From: Coralloluteibacterium thermophilum | Lineage (GTDB): Bacteria > Pseudomonadota > Gammaproteobacteria > Xanthomonadales > Xanthomonadaceae | Direction: 5' to 3' | DNA length: 64,000 bases | NCBI RefSeq assembly: GCF_042654365.1 | Contig: NZ_JBHSGG010000023.1 | Span: 1 to 64,000, forward strand | Notes under the pieces: generated by a model | The model's input: only the letters and a program-made list of their open reading frames with translations | Told to the model about the DNA's origin: nothing | Database searches by the model: none | Made by a program: the position numbers and the translations under genes | In this document: positions 33,420-41,376 of the stretch, in pieces | How positions within the stretch are numbered: position 1 is the stretch's first letter | How the letters are laid out: every line of letters begins with the position of its first letter

Positions 33420-34916
33420 TCAGGCCGCTTCGGCGGCGGCCTTGCGCGGACCGTGCAGCAGGGCCTCGCGCAGGCGCTCCACGACCAGTTCGACCTCGGC
33501 GTCGGTGATGCCGAAGTGCGGGGTGAAGCGCAGGGAGTTGGCGCCCCCGTGGATGACGCCGATGCCGTGCTCGCGCAGGTATTCCTCGGTGGAGCCGGCG
33601 CCGTAGCACTTGAACGCGTCCGACAGTTCGCAGGAGAACAGCAGGCCGGTGCCCTGGACCTTGGTGATGAGCCCGCCGAGTTCGTCCTTCAGCGCCTCCA
33701 GCCGCTGCACGAAGGCCCGGCCCTGGTCGCGGATGTTGGCGCGCACCGCGTCGGTGAGCGCGGCGAGGGTGGCGCAGGCCACGTCCATGGCGCGCGGATT
33801 GCTGGTCATGGTGTTGCCGTACACCCCGCGGCGGTAGAGCGCGGCGGCGGCCTCCGTCGTCGCGAGGACGCTCAGCGGGTACTGGCCGCCGTTGAGCGCC
33901 TTGGAGTAGGTCTCCATGTCCGGCGCGTCGAGCGCTTCGAACCCGGGATAGTCGACGATGGACAGCACCCCGTGCGCGCGCAGGCCGGCCTGGATCGAAT
34001 CGACCAGCAGCAGCGCGCCGTGGGCGCGGGTGAGTTCGCGCGCGGCGGCATAGAACTCCGGCGTGAGCGCGCGCCCCGGGTCGCCTTCGCCCATCACCGG
34101 CTCCAGGAACACCGCCTCGATGAACTCGCCCGCGGCCTCTGCCTGCGCGAAGGCGGCACGGAGCTGCTCGACCGAGTAGGGCTCGACCGTGATCAGGCTG
34201 GTCTCGTCGCGATAGCTCGCCAGGTGCTGCTGGTAGGTCCGGCGCGAGGAGTCCGAGTACAGCGCGGGCCGCTCGGTGCGGCCGTGGAAGGCGCCCTTGA
34301 CCGCGAGCCGGCGGATGCGCGCACCGGCATGCCGTGCGCCCGGCGCGGTCTGCAGGTTGGCGTTGATGTCGGCGATGCGGCCGGCGAGGGTGACCGCCTC
34401 GGAGCCGGAGTTGAGGCACATGAAGCGCGCGTAGGGATTGCCGCCGCGGGCATGCCCGATCTCGGCCTCCAGCGCGCGGGTCAGGCGCAGCTGCGACAGG
34501 CTCGGCGTCATCACGTTGGCCATGGCCTGCGGGCGCGCCATGGCTTCGAGCACCGCCTTCGGCGCATGGCCGAAGCCCAGCATCCCGTAGCCGCCCGAGT
34601 CGTGCAGCACCGCGCCCTTGAGGGTCACGATCCACGGCCCGCGCGCGGTCAGGGCCACGTAGGGATTGACCGCATCGTCCGCGTAGAAGTTGACGAAGCC
34701 GGCCTGCACCCGCGCGATCTGCTCCGCCTCGTCGAGGTCGAGCAGGTCGCCGAACTCGCGCTCGAGGTCCGGCACCATCGCCGCGGCCGCGGCGATGGCC
34801 TCGGCCAGCTCCGGGAACTGTGCGGCGAGGCGCTCGACCGTCGCGTCGTCCAGGCCGCGGGTGCGGACGGCCCCGCCGCGGGAGCGAAGGGGAGAGAGCG
34901 GTTCGATCGCGCGCAT
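33420..34916 (-). CDS. Class III aminotransferase (PLP-dependent)
   Basis: A 498-residue protein from ATG 34916 with AGGAGG at ideal spacing; upstream in-frame starts to 35150 lack this. Fold-type I class III landmarks: FMCLNSGSEAVTLAGRIADI (phosphate-binding region), KGAFHGRTERPALYSDSSRR, EPVMGEGDPGRALTPEF, LLLVDSIQAGLRAHG (cofactor Asp) and METYSKALNGGQYPLSVLA with the PLP Lys. The N-terminal 70 residues are longer than in ordinary 4-aminobutyrate or ornithine transaminases. The substrate cannot be assigned. An AT-rich promoter-like stretch lies at 34970-35000. Confidence 0.9.
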   Translation of the reverse strand: MRAIEPLSPLRSRGGAVRTRGLDDATVERLAAQFPELAEAIAAAAAMVPDLEREFGDLLDLDEAEQIARVQAGFVNFYADDAVNPYVALTARGPWIVTLKGAVLHDSGGYGMLGFGHAPKAVLEAMARPQAMANVMTPSLSQLRLTRALEAEIGHARGGNPYARFMCLNSGSEAVTLAGRIADINANLQTAPGARHAGARIRRLAVKGAFHGRTERPALYSDSSRRTYQQHLASYRDETSLITVEPYSVEQLRAAFAQAEAAGEFIEAVFLEPVMGEGDPGRALTPEFYAAARELTRAHGALLLVDSIQAGLRAHGVLSIVDYPGFEALDAPDMETYSKALNGGQYPLSVLATTEAAAALYRRGVYGNTMTSNPRAMDVACATLAALTDAVRANIRDQGRAFVQRLEALKDELGGLITKVQGTGLLFSCELSDAFKCYGAGSTEEYLREHGIGVIHGGANSLRFTPHFGITDAEVELVVERLREALLHGPRKAAAEAA

Positions 34917-34966
34917 CGTGGTCCTCCTGTTCGCGTGCGACGGGCGCTGCATGGCGCCGCGTTCTG

Positions 34967-35005
34967 CACGTTTTCCAATAAGAAATAAAGACTTGCGTCG
35001 TGCGG
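34967..35005 (-). promoter_or_regulatory. AT-rich promoter-like island upstream of the aminotransferase
   Basis: A short A/T-rich segment (TTTATTTCTTATTGG on the minus strand) in otherwise very GC-rich DNA, about 60-90 bp before the aminotransferase start. It is a plausible core promoter. No confident -35/-10 pair can be set. The rest of the gap 34917-35141 shows nothing else recognisable. Confidence 0.35.
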
Positions 35006-35141
35006 AAGCCTGGGACTCTAGCACGCGCCCGGTGACGGAAGTACCCCGCATGACGGCTGTCAGGCCGTCGTCCTGATGCCGGGCACTGCCGGCGGCGCAG
35101 GCCGTGGAGGACGCTGTTCGCCCCGAACAAGGAGACGCTTC

Positions 35142-35465
35142 ATGACGCACGAGGTCCTGGCCGCGGCGCCCCGGGAACGCGGTGCCGCACGTCGTCTCCG
35201 TGCGGGCGCAGGTCGTGCGGCGGCCCTGCGCACGGCGTGTGCCGCGGTGACGGGCGGATGGAGCCGGGGCGCACGCGCGGCCGCGGCGCGGGCCCCGGTC
35301 TTCGGCCCGCGCTTCCTCTGCACGGCGACGGCCGTCCGCGCCTGCGGTCGCGCGAGGGCCGGCATTGCCGCGGCGGCGCCGGCCGCGGAGGATGCCCGCA
35401 TGGATGCAATCGCCACGGATCGCCGTCGCCCCGTCGCCGCCGGTACGACGGTGGGCCGCGCATGA
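35142..35465 (+). CDS. Possible small protein upstream of the sensor kinase
   Basis: A 107-residue frame with a good ribosome site (AAGGAGA, 7-8 nt before ATG 35142) and a stop that overlaps the sensor kinase start (ATGA). The product is Ala/Arg-rich (MTHEVLAAAPRERGAARRLR...) with no recognised domain or signal peptide, and the composition resembles a non-coding GC-rich frame. The start signal and coupling argue for translation; the sequence itself does not. It could be a leader that couples translation of the kinase. Confidence 0.35.
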   Translation: MTHEVLAAAPRERGAARRLRAGAGRAAALRTACAAVTGGWSRGARAAAARAPVFGPRFLCTATAVRACGRARAGIAAAAPAAEDARMDAIATDRRRPVAAGTTVGRA

Positions 35466-36649
35466 GCCGTGTCCTCTTGCCGGAGTCGCCGGCCGCCGCG
35501 CAGGTCCTGCCGCGGCCGACGCCCTACGACCGCCACGAACGCGCCTTCCGCTTCTGGCGCTGGGTGAGCCTGGGCTATCTGTTCTTCGTGGCGCTTCCGA
35601 TGTTCTTCTGGCGCGAAGTGCCGGCGAGCGCGGTGGTCGCCTCGCTGGTGGCGGTCCTGCTCTACCTGCCGCTGCACTTCCTGGCCTTCAGGCGCTTCGG
35701 CATCTGCGACGGATGGACGGTGCCTGCGCTGGCGTTGGCGGCGGGCGGGATCGGCTTGGCCCTCGTGCCGATCAACGGGGGCGGCAGCACCTTCGTGATC
35801 TATGCCCTGGTGTTCTGCGGCTACCGGCTGCGTCCGCGGCGGGGCAGCCTGCTGTGCGCGCTGCTGCTCGCGGCCTACGCCCTGCAGACCCTGCTCATCG
35901 GCGGCGAGTGGGTGAACTTCCTCATCACCCTGGTGGTCGGCAGCGCGACCGCCGCCAGCGGCTTCTGGACGCAGGCGCAGCTTCGCCACGACGCGGAGCT
36001 GCGCCTCAGCCACGACGAGGTGCGGCGCCTCGCGCGCATGGCGGAGCGCGAACGCATCGGCCGCGACCTGCACGACCTGCTCGGGCACACCCTGAGCCTG
36101 ATCGCGCTGAAGAGCGAGCTGGCGGGCCGGCTGGTCGACCGCGTCGACGGCGATCCCGGCGCCCTCCGCAGGGCGCGGCACGAGATCGGCGAGGTCGAGC
36201 GGGTCGCGCGCGACGCCCTCGGCCAGGTGCGGCGCGCGGTCACCGGCATCCGCAATGCCGGGCTGGACGCGGAGATCGCGGCCACCCGCCTGGCGCTGCT
36301 CGGTGCCGACATCGAGCTGGTGGTCGAGCTCGCGCCGCTGGTGCTCGATGCGGACGTCGAGACGGCCCTCGCGATGGCGCTGCGCGAGGCGACCACCAAC
36401 GTGCTGCGCCATGCGCGCGCCACGCGCATGCGGATCGCGCTGCAGCGGGTCGGCGGCGATGCGGTGCTGGAGATCGCGGACGATGGGCGCGGCGGCCGGC
36501 ACGTGCCCGGCAACGGGCTGAACGGCATGCGCGAACGGCTGGATGCGGTCGGCGGGACGCTGCGCATCGAGGACGCGGCGCCGGGCACGCGCCTGCGCCT
36601 GCGCGTGCCCGTCGGCGTGCCGGCGGCGCTGGATGCGCCGGGCGGGTAG
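35462..36649 (+). CDS. DesK-like sensor histidine kinase (HisKA_3)
   Basis: A 395-residue membrane kinase. After ~30 residues there are about five transmembrane helices (WVSLGYLFFVALPMFFW, ASAVVASLVAVLLYLPLHFL, and later segments to ~residue 165). The dimerisation/phosphoacceptor motif ERERIGRDLHDLLGHTLSLI has His204, followed by LREATTNVLRHARA (N box) and EIADDGRGG with NGLNGMRERLDAVGG (G boxes). No extracellular sensor domain is seen, so stimuli are likely membrane-borne, as in DesK. The response regulator follows after 127 bp containing an inverted repeat. Confidence 0.93.
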   Translation: MSRVLLPESPAAAQVLPRPTPYDRHERAFRFWRWVSLGYLFFVALPMFFWREVPASAVVASLVAVLLYLPLHFLAFRRFGICDGWTVPALALAAGGIGLALVPINGGGSTFVIYALVFCGYRLRPRRGSLLCALLLAAYALQTLLIGGEWVNFLITLVVGSATAASGFWTQAQLRHDAELRLSHDEVRRLARMAERERIGRDLHDLLGHTLSLIALKSELAGRLVDRVDGDPGALRRARHEIGEVERVARDALGQVRRAVTGIRNAGLDAEIAATRLALLGADIELVVELAPLVLDADVETALAMALREATTNVLRHARATRMRIALQRVGGDAVLEIADDGRGGRHVPGNGLNGMRERLDAVGGTLRIEDAAPGTRLRLRVPVGVPAALDAPGG

Positions 36650-36740
36650 GGCGTGCTATGTACTTCGCGATTCCCTCCGGACGGGCCAGCCCGGCACCGC
36701 CGACGGCCCACGCATTCCATCCCGAAGTGCACAGCACGCC
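36650..36740. repeat. Long inverted repeat between sensor kinase and response regulator
   Basis: The 18-bp arms GGCGTGCTATGTACTTCG (36650-36667) and CGAAGTGCACAGCACGCC (36723-36740) are complementary except at two positions, with an inner GGGCC/GGCCC pairing. It fills most of the 127-bp gap between kinase and regulator. It could be a mobile palindromic (REP/MITE-like) unit or an mRNA stem that separates expression of the two genes. Confidence 0.65.
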
Positions 36741-36776
36741 CCGGAAGCCCCGCATGTCGCCCCCGCACGTGTCCGC

Positions 36777-37379
36777 ATGATCCGCATCCTCCTCGCCGAG
36801 GACCAGGCGCTGGTCGGCGGCGCCCTGGCGGCACTGCTGGGGCTCGAGCCCGACCTCGAGGTGGTCGCCGTGACGCGCGACGCCGAGTCCGCCTGGGCGC
36901 GGCTGCGGCAGGGCGGGGTGGACGTGCTGGTCACCGACATCGAGATGCCCGGCGACAGCGGCCTGGAGCTCGCGGCGCGGGTGCGCGGGGCGCTGCCGGA
37001 CGTGCGGGTCGTGGTGCTGACCACCTTCGCGCGCGCCGGCTACCTGCGGCGCGCGCTCGATGCGGGCGTGAGCGGCTACCTGCTCAAGGACGCGCCGGCC
37101 GACAGGCTGGCGGAGGCGGTGCGCTGCGTGCACCGCGGCGGACGTGCGGTCGATCCTGAGCTGGCCATCGAGGCCTGGGGCGCGGCCGACCCGCTCACCG
37201 ACCGCGAACGCCAGGTGCTGCGGATGGCGGGCGAGGGCAGCGCGGCCACCGAGATCGCCCAGCGCCTGCACCTGTCCCACGGCACCGTGCGCAACTACCT
37301 GTCCGAGGCCATCGGCAAGCTCGGCGTCGGCAACCGCATCGAGGCCTACCGGCTGGCGCGGCAGAAGGGCTGGCTGTAG
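36777..37379 (+). CDS. NarL/DesR-family response regulator
   Basis: A 200-residue protein from ATG 36777. The receiver domain has the acidic pair ED (residues 8-9), phosphoacceptor Asp54 in LVTDIEMPGDSGLE, and GYLLKDAPADRL with the conserved Lys. The C-terminal LuxR-type helix-turn-helix reads LTDRERQVLRMAGEGSAATE ... LSHGTVRNYLSEAIGKLGVG. It is the partner of the upstream DesK-like kinase. Targets are unknown; DesR-type regulators control membrane lipid genes in other bacteria. Confidence 0.94.
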   Translation: MIRILLAEDQALVGGALAALLGLEPDLEVVAVTRDAESAWARLRQGGVDVLVTDIEMPGDSGLELAARVRGALPDVRVVVLTTFARAGYLRRALDAGVSGYLLKDAPADRLAEAVRCVHRGGRAVDPELAIEAWGAADPLTDRERQVLRMAGEGSAATEIAQRLHLSHGTVRNYLSEAIGKLGVGNRIEAYRLARQKGWL

Positions 37380-37476
37380 CGGGGCGCCGTCGTCGGCGCG
37401 GTGGGACGCGCGGCCCGCGCAACCTTCTCGTCCCGCGGTGCATCGAAGGCGGGACCTCTCGCTGCCCGGACGCCGC

Positions 37477-38757
37477 ATGCACCCGATGTCCCGTTTCGCC
37501 CTTTCCATCCTCGTTCCGCTGGCGCTGTGCGCCGCCGCCCTGCCGCCGGCCCGCAGCGCGGAGCGGATCGTCGAGTACGTCGACGCGCACTGGTTCGACG
37601 GCGAGCGCTTCGTCCACGGCAGCCGGCGCGTCGTGGACGGCAGGTTCGTCGGGAAGGACGGGGCGGAGGCGCCGTCCGAGCGCGTGGACCTCCGGGGCGG
37701 CTTCGTGGTGCCGCCCTTCGGCGAGGCGCACAACCACAACCTCCAGAACGCCTGGGGCCTGGAGCGCAACCGCGCCATGTACCTGCGCGAGGGCGTGTTC
37801 TACGCGGCGATGCTGTGCGGCGACGCCACGAGCAATGCCGGCGTGCGCGCTGGCCTGCGTCCCGCGGGCGACGTGCGCGTCGCCCTGACCGCCTGCATCT
37901 CCAGCGCCGATGGGCATCCGCTGGGCATGGCGCTGGCGTCCCTGCGCGAGGAGGATCCCGACGCGGACGCCACCGCGGTGCACGACCACGCCTACGTGGT
38001 GGTCGAGAGCGAGGCCGACGTCGCGGCCAAGTGGCCGCTGGTGCGGGCGGCGCGGCCCGACCTGGTCAAGTTGACCCTGGTCCATTCCGAGGACCCGGCG
38101 CGCCGCGAGGATCCGCGCTACCACGGCTTCAACGGCCTGCGCCCGGAACTCGTGGCGCCGCTGGTCGCGCGTGCGCACGCCGACGGTCTGCGCGTCGCGG
38201 CGCACACCGAGTCCGCGGCGGACTTCGCCGTGGCGGTCGCGGCCGGCGTCGACATCGTCGCGCACCTGCCGGGCTATGCCTTCGCGCGCGGGAAGGGCCC
38301 GGACGACTACCGCCTGTCGGACGAGGCCATCGCCGAGGCCGCCCGCCGCGGGGTGACGGTGGTGCCGACCGCGAGCGTCGCGTCCTTCATCGCCCGCGAC
38401 CCGGACGCGATCTCCGACGTCCTCGCCCTGCAGCGCGAGAACCTGCGCCGGCTGAAGGAGGCGGGCGTCCCGCTCGCCATGGGCAGCGACCGCTTCACCG
38501 CGACCTCGCTGGTCGAGTACGAGCACCTCGCCGGGACCGGCCTGTTCGCGCCGGAGGAGCTGCTGCGGATGTTGTCGATGACCACGCCGCAACTGATCTT
38601 CCCGGACGATGGCGTGGGCTGCCTGGAGCCGGGCTGCCGCGCCGACTTCCTCGTCCTCGACCGCGACCCGCTGGCGGACGCCGCAGCGGTCCGCGGCGTG
38701 CGCGCCCGGGTGATGGGCGGACTGCACCTGGACCCGGACGACGCCGCGATGGAGTGA
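37477..38757 (+). CDS. Secreted amidohydrolase-family protein
   Basis: A 426-residue protein from ATG 37477 (a second ATG three codons later is equally good). The signal peptide ends ARSAE. The metal-dependent hydrolase fold has PPFGEAHNHNLQNAW in place of the common HxH site, LKLTLVHSED, HTESAADFAVAVAAGVDIVAH with a zinc-ligand-like His, and a closing MGSDRFTATS with the catalytic-type Asp. It belongs to the broad amidohydrolase superfamily of exported enzymes; the substrate is unknown. It is about 98 bp downstream of the response regulator and may belong to its transcript. Confidence 0.82.
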   Translation: MHPMSRFALSILVPLALCAAALPPARSAERIVEYVDAHWFDGERFVHGSRRVVDGRFVGKDGAEAPSERVDLRGGFVVPPFGEAHNHNLQNAWGLERNRAMYLREGVFYAAMLCGDATSNAGVRAGLRPAGDVRVALTACISSADGHPLGMALASLREEDPDADATAVHDHAYVVVESEADVAAKWPLVRAARPDLVKLTLVHSEDPARREDPRYHGFNGLRPELVAPLVARAHADGLRVAAHTESAADFAVAVAAGVDIVAHLPGYAFARGKGPDDYRLSDEAIAEAARRGVTVVPTASVASFIARDPDAISDVLALQRENLRRLKEAGVPLAMGSDRFTATSLVEYEHLAGTGLFAPEELLRMLSMTTPQLIFPDDGVGCLEPGCRADFLVLDRDPLADAAAVRGVRARVMGGLHLDPDDAAME

Positions 38758-38813
38758 GGCGGCGCCGCGGCGGGGGCCTACAATCCGGCCCCCGTCCCCG
38801 TTCCACCCTCGCC

Positions 38814-39884
38814 TTGAAGAAGTCCGACTTCCACTTCGACCTTCCGCCCGAGCTGATCGCCCAGGCACCTCTGCCGGAGCGCTCCGCAAGCCGCCTGCTG
38901 GTGCTGCCGCCGGCGCCCGACCCCGTCTCCGACCGCGGCATCCGGGACCTGCCGGACCTGCTGCAGCCCGGCGACCTGCTGGTGTTCAACGACACCCGGG
39001 TGCTGCCGGCGCGCCTGTTCGGACGCAAGGCCAGCGGCGGGCGCGTCGAGATCCTGGTGGAGCGCGTGCTCGGTGCGAACGAGGCGCGCGCGCAGATCGG
39101 CGCGAGCAAGCCGTCGCGGCCAGGGACGCGCATCCTCCTCGACGCCGGCGGCGAGGCCGAGGTGCTGGGGCGCGAAGGCGAGTTCTACCGGCTGCGCGTC
39201 GAGCCGGCCGCCGAGCATGCCGACGAATCGCTGGAGAAGCTCCTGCTCCGCGCGGGTCGGCTCCCCCTGCCGCCCTACATCACCCGCGACGCCGAGCCGG
39301 CCGACGCCGAGCGCTACCAGACCGTGTTCGCGCGCGAGACCGGCGCGGTGGCCGCGCCGACCGCCGGCCTGCACTTCGACCAGCCGCTGCTCGACGCCCT
39401 GCGCGCGCGCGGCGTCGAGTTCGGCCACGTCACCCTGCACGTCGGCGCAGGCACCTTCCAGCCCATGCGCGTCGAATCCGTGCACGAGCACCGCATGCAC
39501 AGCGAGTGGCTCAACGTCGGCGCCGAGCTGGTGGAGCAGGTCCGCCGCACCCGCGCCCGCGGCGGCCGCGTGATCGCGGTCGGCACCACCGTCGTGCGCG
39601 CGCTGGAGAGCGCGATGCGCGACGGCGAACTGCTGCCGTACGCCGGCGAGACCAGCATCTTCATCTTTCCCGGCTACCGCGTCCGGTCGGTCGACGCGAT
39701 GGTCACCAACTTCCACCTGCCGGAATCGACCCTGCTCATGCTGGTCTCGGCCTTCGCGGGCCGCGACCGCGTCCTCGCCGCCTACCGTCATGCCGTGGAG
39801 CGGAAGTACCGCTTCTTCTCGTACGGCGACGCGATGCTGGTGTTCCCCTCGGTGGAGGGGGAGCAGGGCGCGGCGGAGGGGTAA
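38814..39884 (+). CDS. queA: S-adenosylmethionine:tRNA ribosyltransferase-isomerase QueA
   Basis: A 356-residue protein. The start is TTG 38814, because the family N-terminus KKSDFHFDLPPELIAQAPLP begins there and no ATG or GTG is near. Conserved blocks: RSASRLLVL, LLVFNDTRVLPARLFG, AAPTAGLHFDQPLLDAL, HVGAGTFQPMR and FSYGDAMLVFPS. It makes epoxyqueuosine in the anticodon of GU(N) tRNAs. Normally queA is followed by tgt; here an iron importer and a lipoprotein lie between. Its stop codon abuts a heptamer array. Confidence 0.96.
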   Translation: MKKSDFHFDLPPELIAQAPLPERSASRLLVLPPAPDPVSDRGIRDLPDLLQPGDLLVFNDTRVLPARLFGRKASGGRVEILVERVLGANEARAQIGASKPSRPGTRILLDAGGEAEVLGREGEFYRLRVEPAAEHADESLEKLLLRAGRLPLPPYITRDAEPADAERYQTVFARETGAVAAPTAGLHFDQPLLDALRARGVEFGHVTLHVGAGTFQPMRVESVHEHRMHSEWLNVGAELVEQVRRTRARGGRVIAVGTTVVRALESAMRDGELLPYAGETSIFIFPGYRVRSVDAMVTNFHLPESTLLMLVSAFAGRDRVLAAYRHAVERKYRFFSYGDAMLVFPSVEGEQGAAEG

Positions 39885-40170
39885 GGGGGCGGGGGCGGGG
39901 GCGAGGGGCAGAGGGGCAGAGGGCAAAGGGCAAAGGGCAGAGGGCAGAGGGCAGAGGGCAGAGGGCAGAGGGCAGAGGGCAGAGGGCGAAGGGCAGAGGG
40001 CGAAGGGCGAAGGGCGAAGGGCGAGCCCCGAACCCCAGGCCCCAGGCCCCAGGCCCCAGGCCCCAGGCCCCAGGCCCCAGGCCCCGAGCCCCGAGCCCCG
40101 AGCCCCGAGCCCCGAGCCCCGAGCCCCGAGCCCCGAGCCCCGAGCCCCGAGCCCNAGGGCCCAGGGCCAT
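39885..40170. repeat. Heptanucleotide array (AGAGGGC)n - (CCCCAGG)n - (GAGCCCC)n
   Basis: The gap after queA is filled by a G-rich half (repeats of AGAGGGC, with AAAGGGC and GAAGGGC variants, to about 40020) and a C-rich half (first CCCCAGG, then CCGAGCC units, about 40032-40155). Period is seven bases throughout. An ambiguous base (N) at 40155 marks an assembly uncertainty within the array. The organisation is the same as at 50281-50512. No coding or CRISPR structure is present. Confidence 0.9.
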
Positions 40171-40185
40171 TGGCACCCGAAGTCC

Positions 40186-40205
40186 AAATGAGTATGATTC
40201 CCATC
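40186..40205. promoter_or_regulatory. Fur box upstream of the iron ABC importer
   Basis: AAATGAGTATGATTCCCAT closely matches the gammaproteobacterial Fur site (ATGAGnATGATTCnCAT core, inverted hexamers around a central A/T). It sits 60-80 bp before the binding-protein start, immediately after the heptamer array, and the downstream genes are iron-transport genes. Repression under iron sufficiency is inferred. Confidence 0.8.
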
Positions 40206-40265
40206 TACGTGGCTGCCGCTCGTGAGAACCGCCCGCCGCGCCGTCCCGTCGACCCAGGAGATGCC

Positions 40266-41300
40266 ATGCGCCCCCCCCGCGTCACCGCGCGCCTGTTCCG
40301 CCGCCTCGCCATCGCTGCCGCCTTCGTCGCCGGCACCGCCGCCGCCGACGTCAACCTCTACACCACGCGCGAGCCCGGGCTCGTGCAGCCGCTGCTCGAC
40401 TCGTTCACCGCCGAGACCGGCATCAAGGTCAACACGGTGTTCGTGCGCGACGGCCTTCTCGAGCGCGTCCGCGCCGAGGGCGCGCGTTCGCCGGCCGACG
40501 TGCTGATGACGGTCGACATCGGCAACCTGCTCGACCTCGTGGACGGCGGCGTGACCCAGCCGGCGCCGTCGCCGGTGCTCGAGGCCGCGATTCCCGCCAA
40601 CCTGCGCGGCGAGGGCGGGGCGTGGTACGCGCTGTCGCTGCGCGACCGCATCCTGTACGCCGAGCGCGACCTCGACCTCGACAGCTTCACCTACCAGGAT
40701 CTCGCCGATCCGCAGTGGCGCGGCCGCGTCTGCATCCGCTCGGGGCAGCATCCGTACAACACCGGCCTGATCGCGGCGATGATCGCGCACGACGGCGTCG
40801 AGAAGACCGAGGCGTGGCTGCGCGGCGTCAAGGCCAACCTGGCGCGCAAGGCGGCGGGCGGCGACCGCGAGGTCGCCCGTGACATCCTCGGCGGCCTCTG
40901 CGACATCGGCATCGCCAACGCCTACTACGTGGGGCGCATGAAGAACAGCCCGGAGGGCTCGGAGCAGCGCCAGTGGGGCGACGCCATCAAGGTGGTCCGG
41001 CCGGTGTTCGCCGGCGGCGGCGACCGCGGCACCCACGTCAACATCAGCGGCGCGGCGATCGCGCGCCACGCGCCCAACCGCGACGACGCGGTGCGCCTGC
41101 TGGAGTACCTGGTCTCGGACGAGGCGCAGAGCCTCTACGCACGCGCCAACTACGAGTACCCGGTCAAGCCCGGCGTCGAGCTCGACCCGGTCGTCGCGAG
41201 CTTCGGCGAGCTGAAGGTCGACGCCCTGCCGCTCACGGAGATCGCCCGTTACCGGCGCCAGGCCAGCGAGCTGGTGGACCGCGTGGGCTTCGACAACTGA
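40266..41300 (+). CDS. fbpA: Fe(3+) ABC transporter substrate-binding protein
   Basis: A 344-residue protein from ATG 40266 (AGGAG 7 nt upstream). The signal peptide ends GTAAAD. The mature protein begins VNLYTTREPGLVQPLLDSFT and carries LMTVDIGNLLDLVDGGV, CIRSGQHPYNTGLIAAMI and ANAYYVGRMKNS, whose tyrosine pair is the Fe(III)-coordinating site of FbpA/FutA-type ferric-binding proteins. It delivers ferric iron from the periplasm to the permease encoded next. A Fur box precedes it. Confidence 0.94.
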   Translation: MRPPRVTARLFRRLAIAAAFVAGTAAADVNLYTTREPGLVQPLLDSFTAETGIKVNTVFVRDGLLERVRAEGARSPADVLMTVDIGNLLDLVDGGVTQPAPSPVLEAAIPANLRGEGGAWYALSLRDRILYAERDLDLDSFTYQDLADPQWRGRVCIRSGQHPYNTGLIAAMIAHDGVEKTEAWLRGVKANLARKAAGGDREVARDILGGLCDIGIANAYYVGRMKNSPEGSEQRQWGDAIKVVRPVFAGGGDRGTHVNISGAAIARHAPNRDDAVRLLEYLVSDEAQSLYARANYEYPVKPGVELDPVVASFGELKVDALPLTEIARYRRQASELVDRVGFDN

Positions 41301-41376
41301 TCCTGCGCGCGGACCGCGCCAGCCGTTCGCCAGCGGTGTCCACGATGATGCGCCTGCCGGCCGGCGTCCGCCGGCC

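Noticed and set aside
30831..34988. Plus-strand open frame of about 1385 codons
   Set aside because: It is antisense to three good genes (lipoprotein, LysM/lysozyme, aminotransferase), shows no family motif and begins inside a repeat.
39885..40170. CRISPR-like array
   Set aside because: Units are seven bases with no spacers and no cas genes nearby.
40170..40265. Upstream extension of the ferric-binding protein
   Set aside because: The extension would start inside the repeat and cover the Fur box; ATG 40266 has AGGAG at correct spacing and gives a normal signal peptide.
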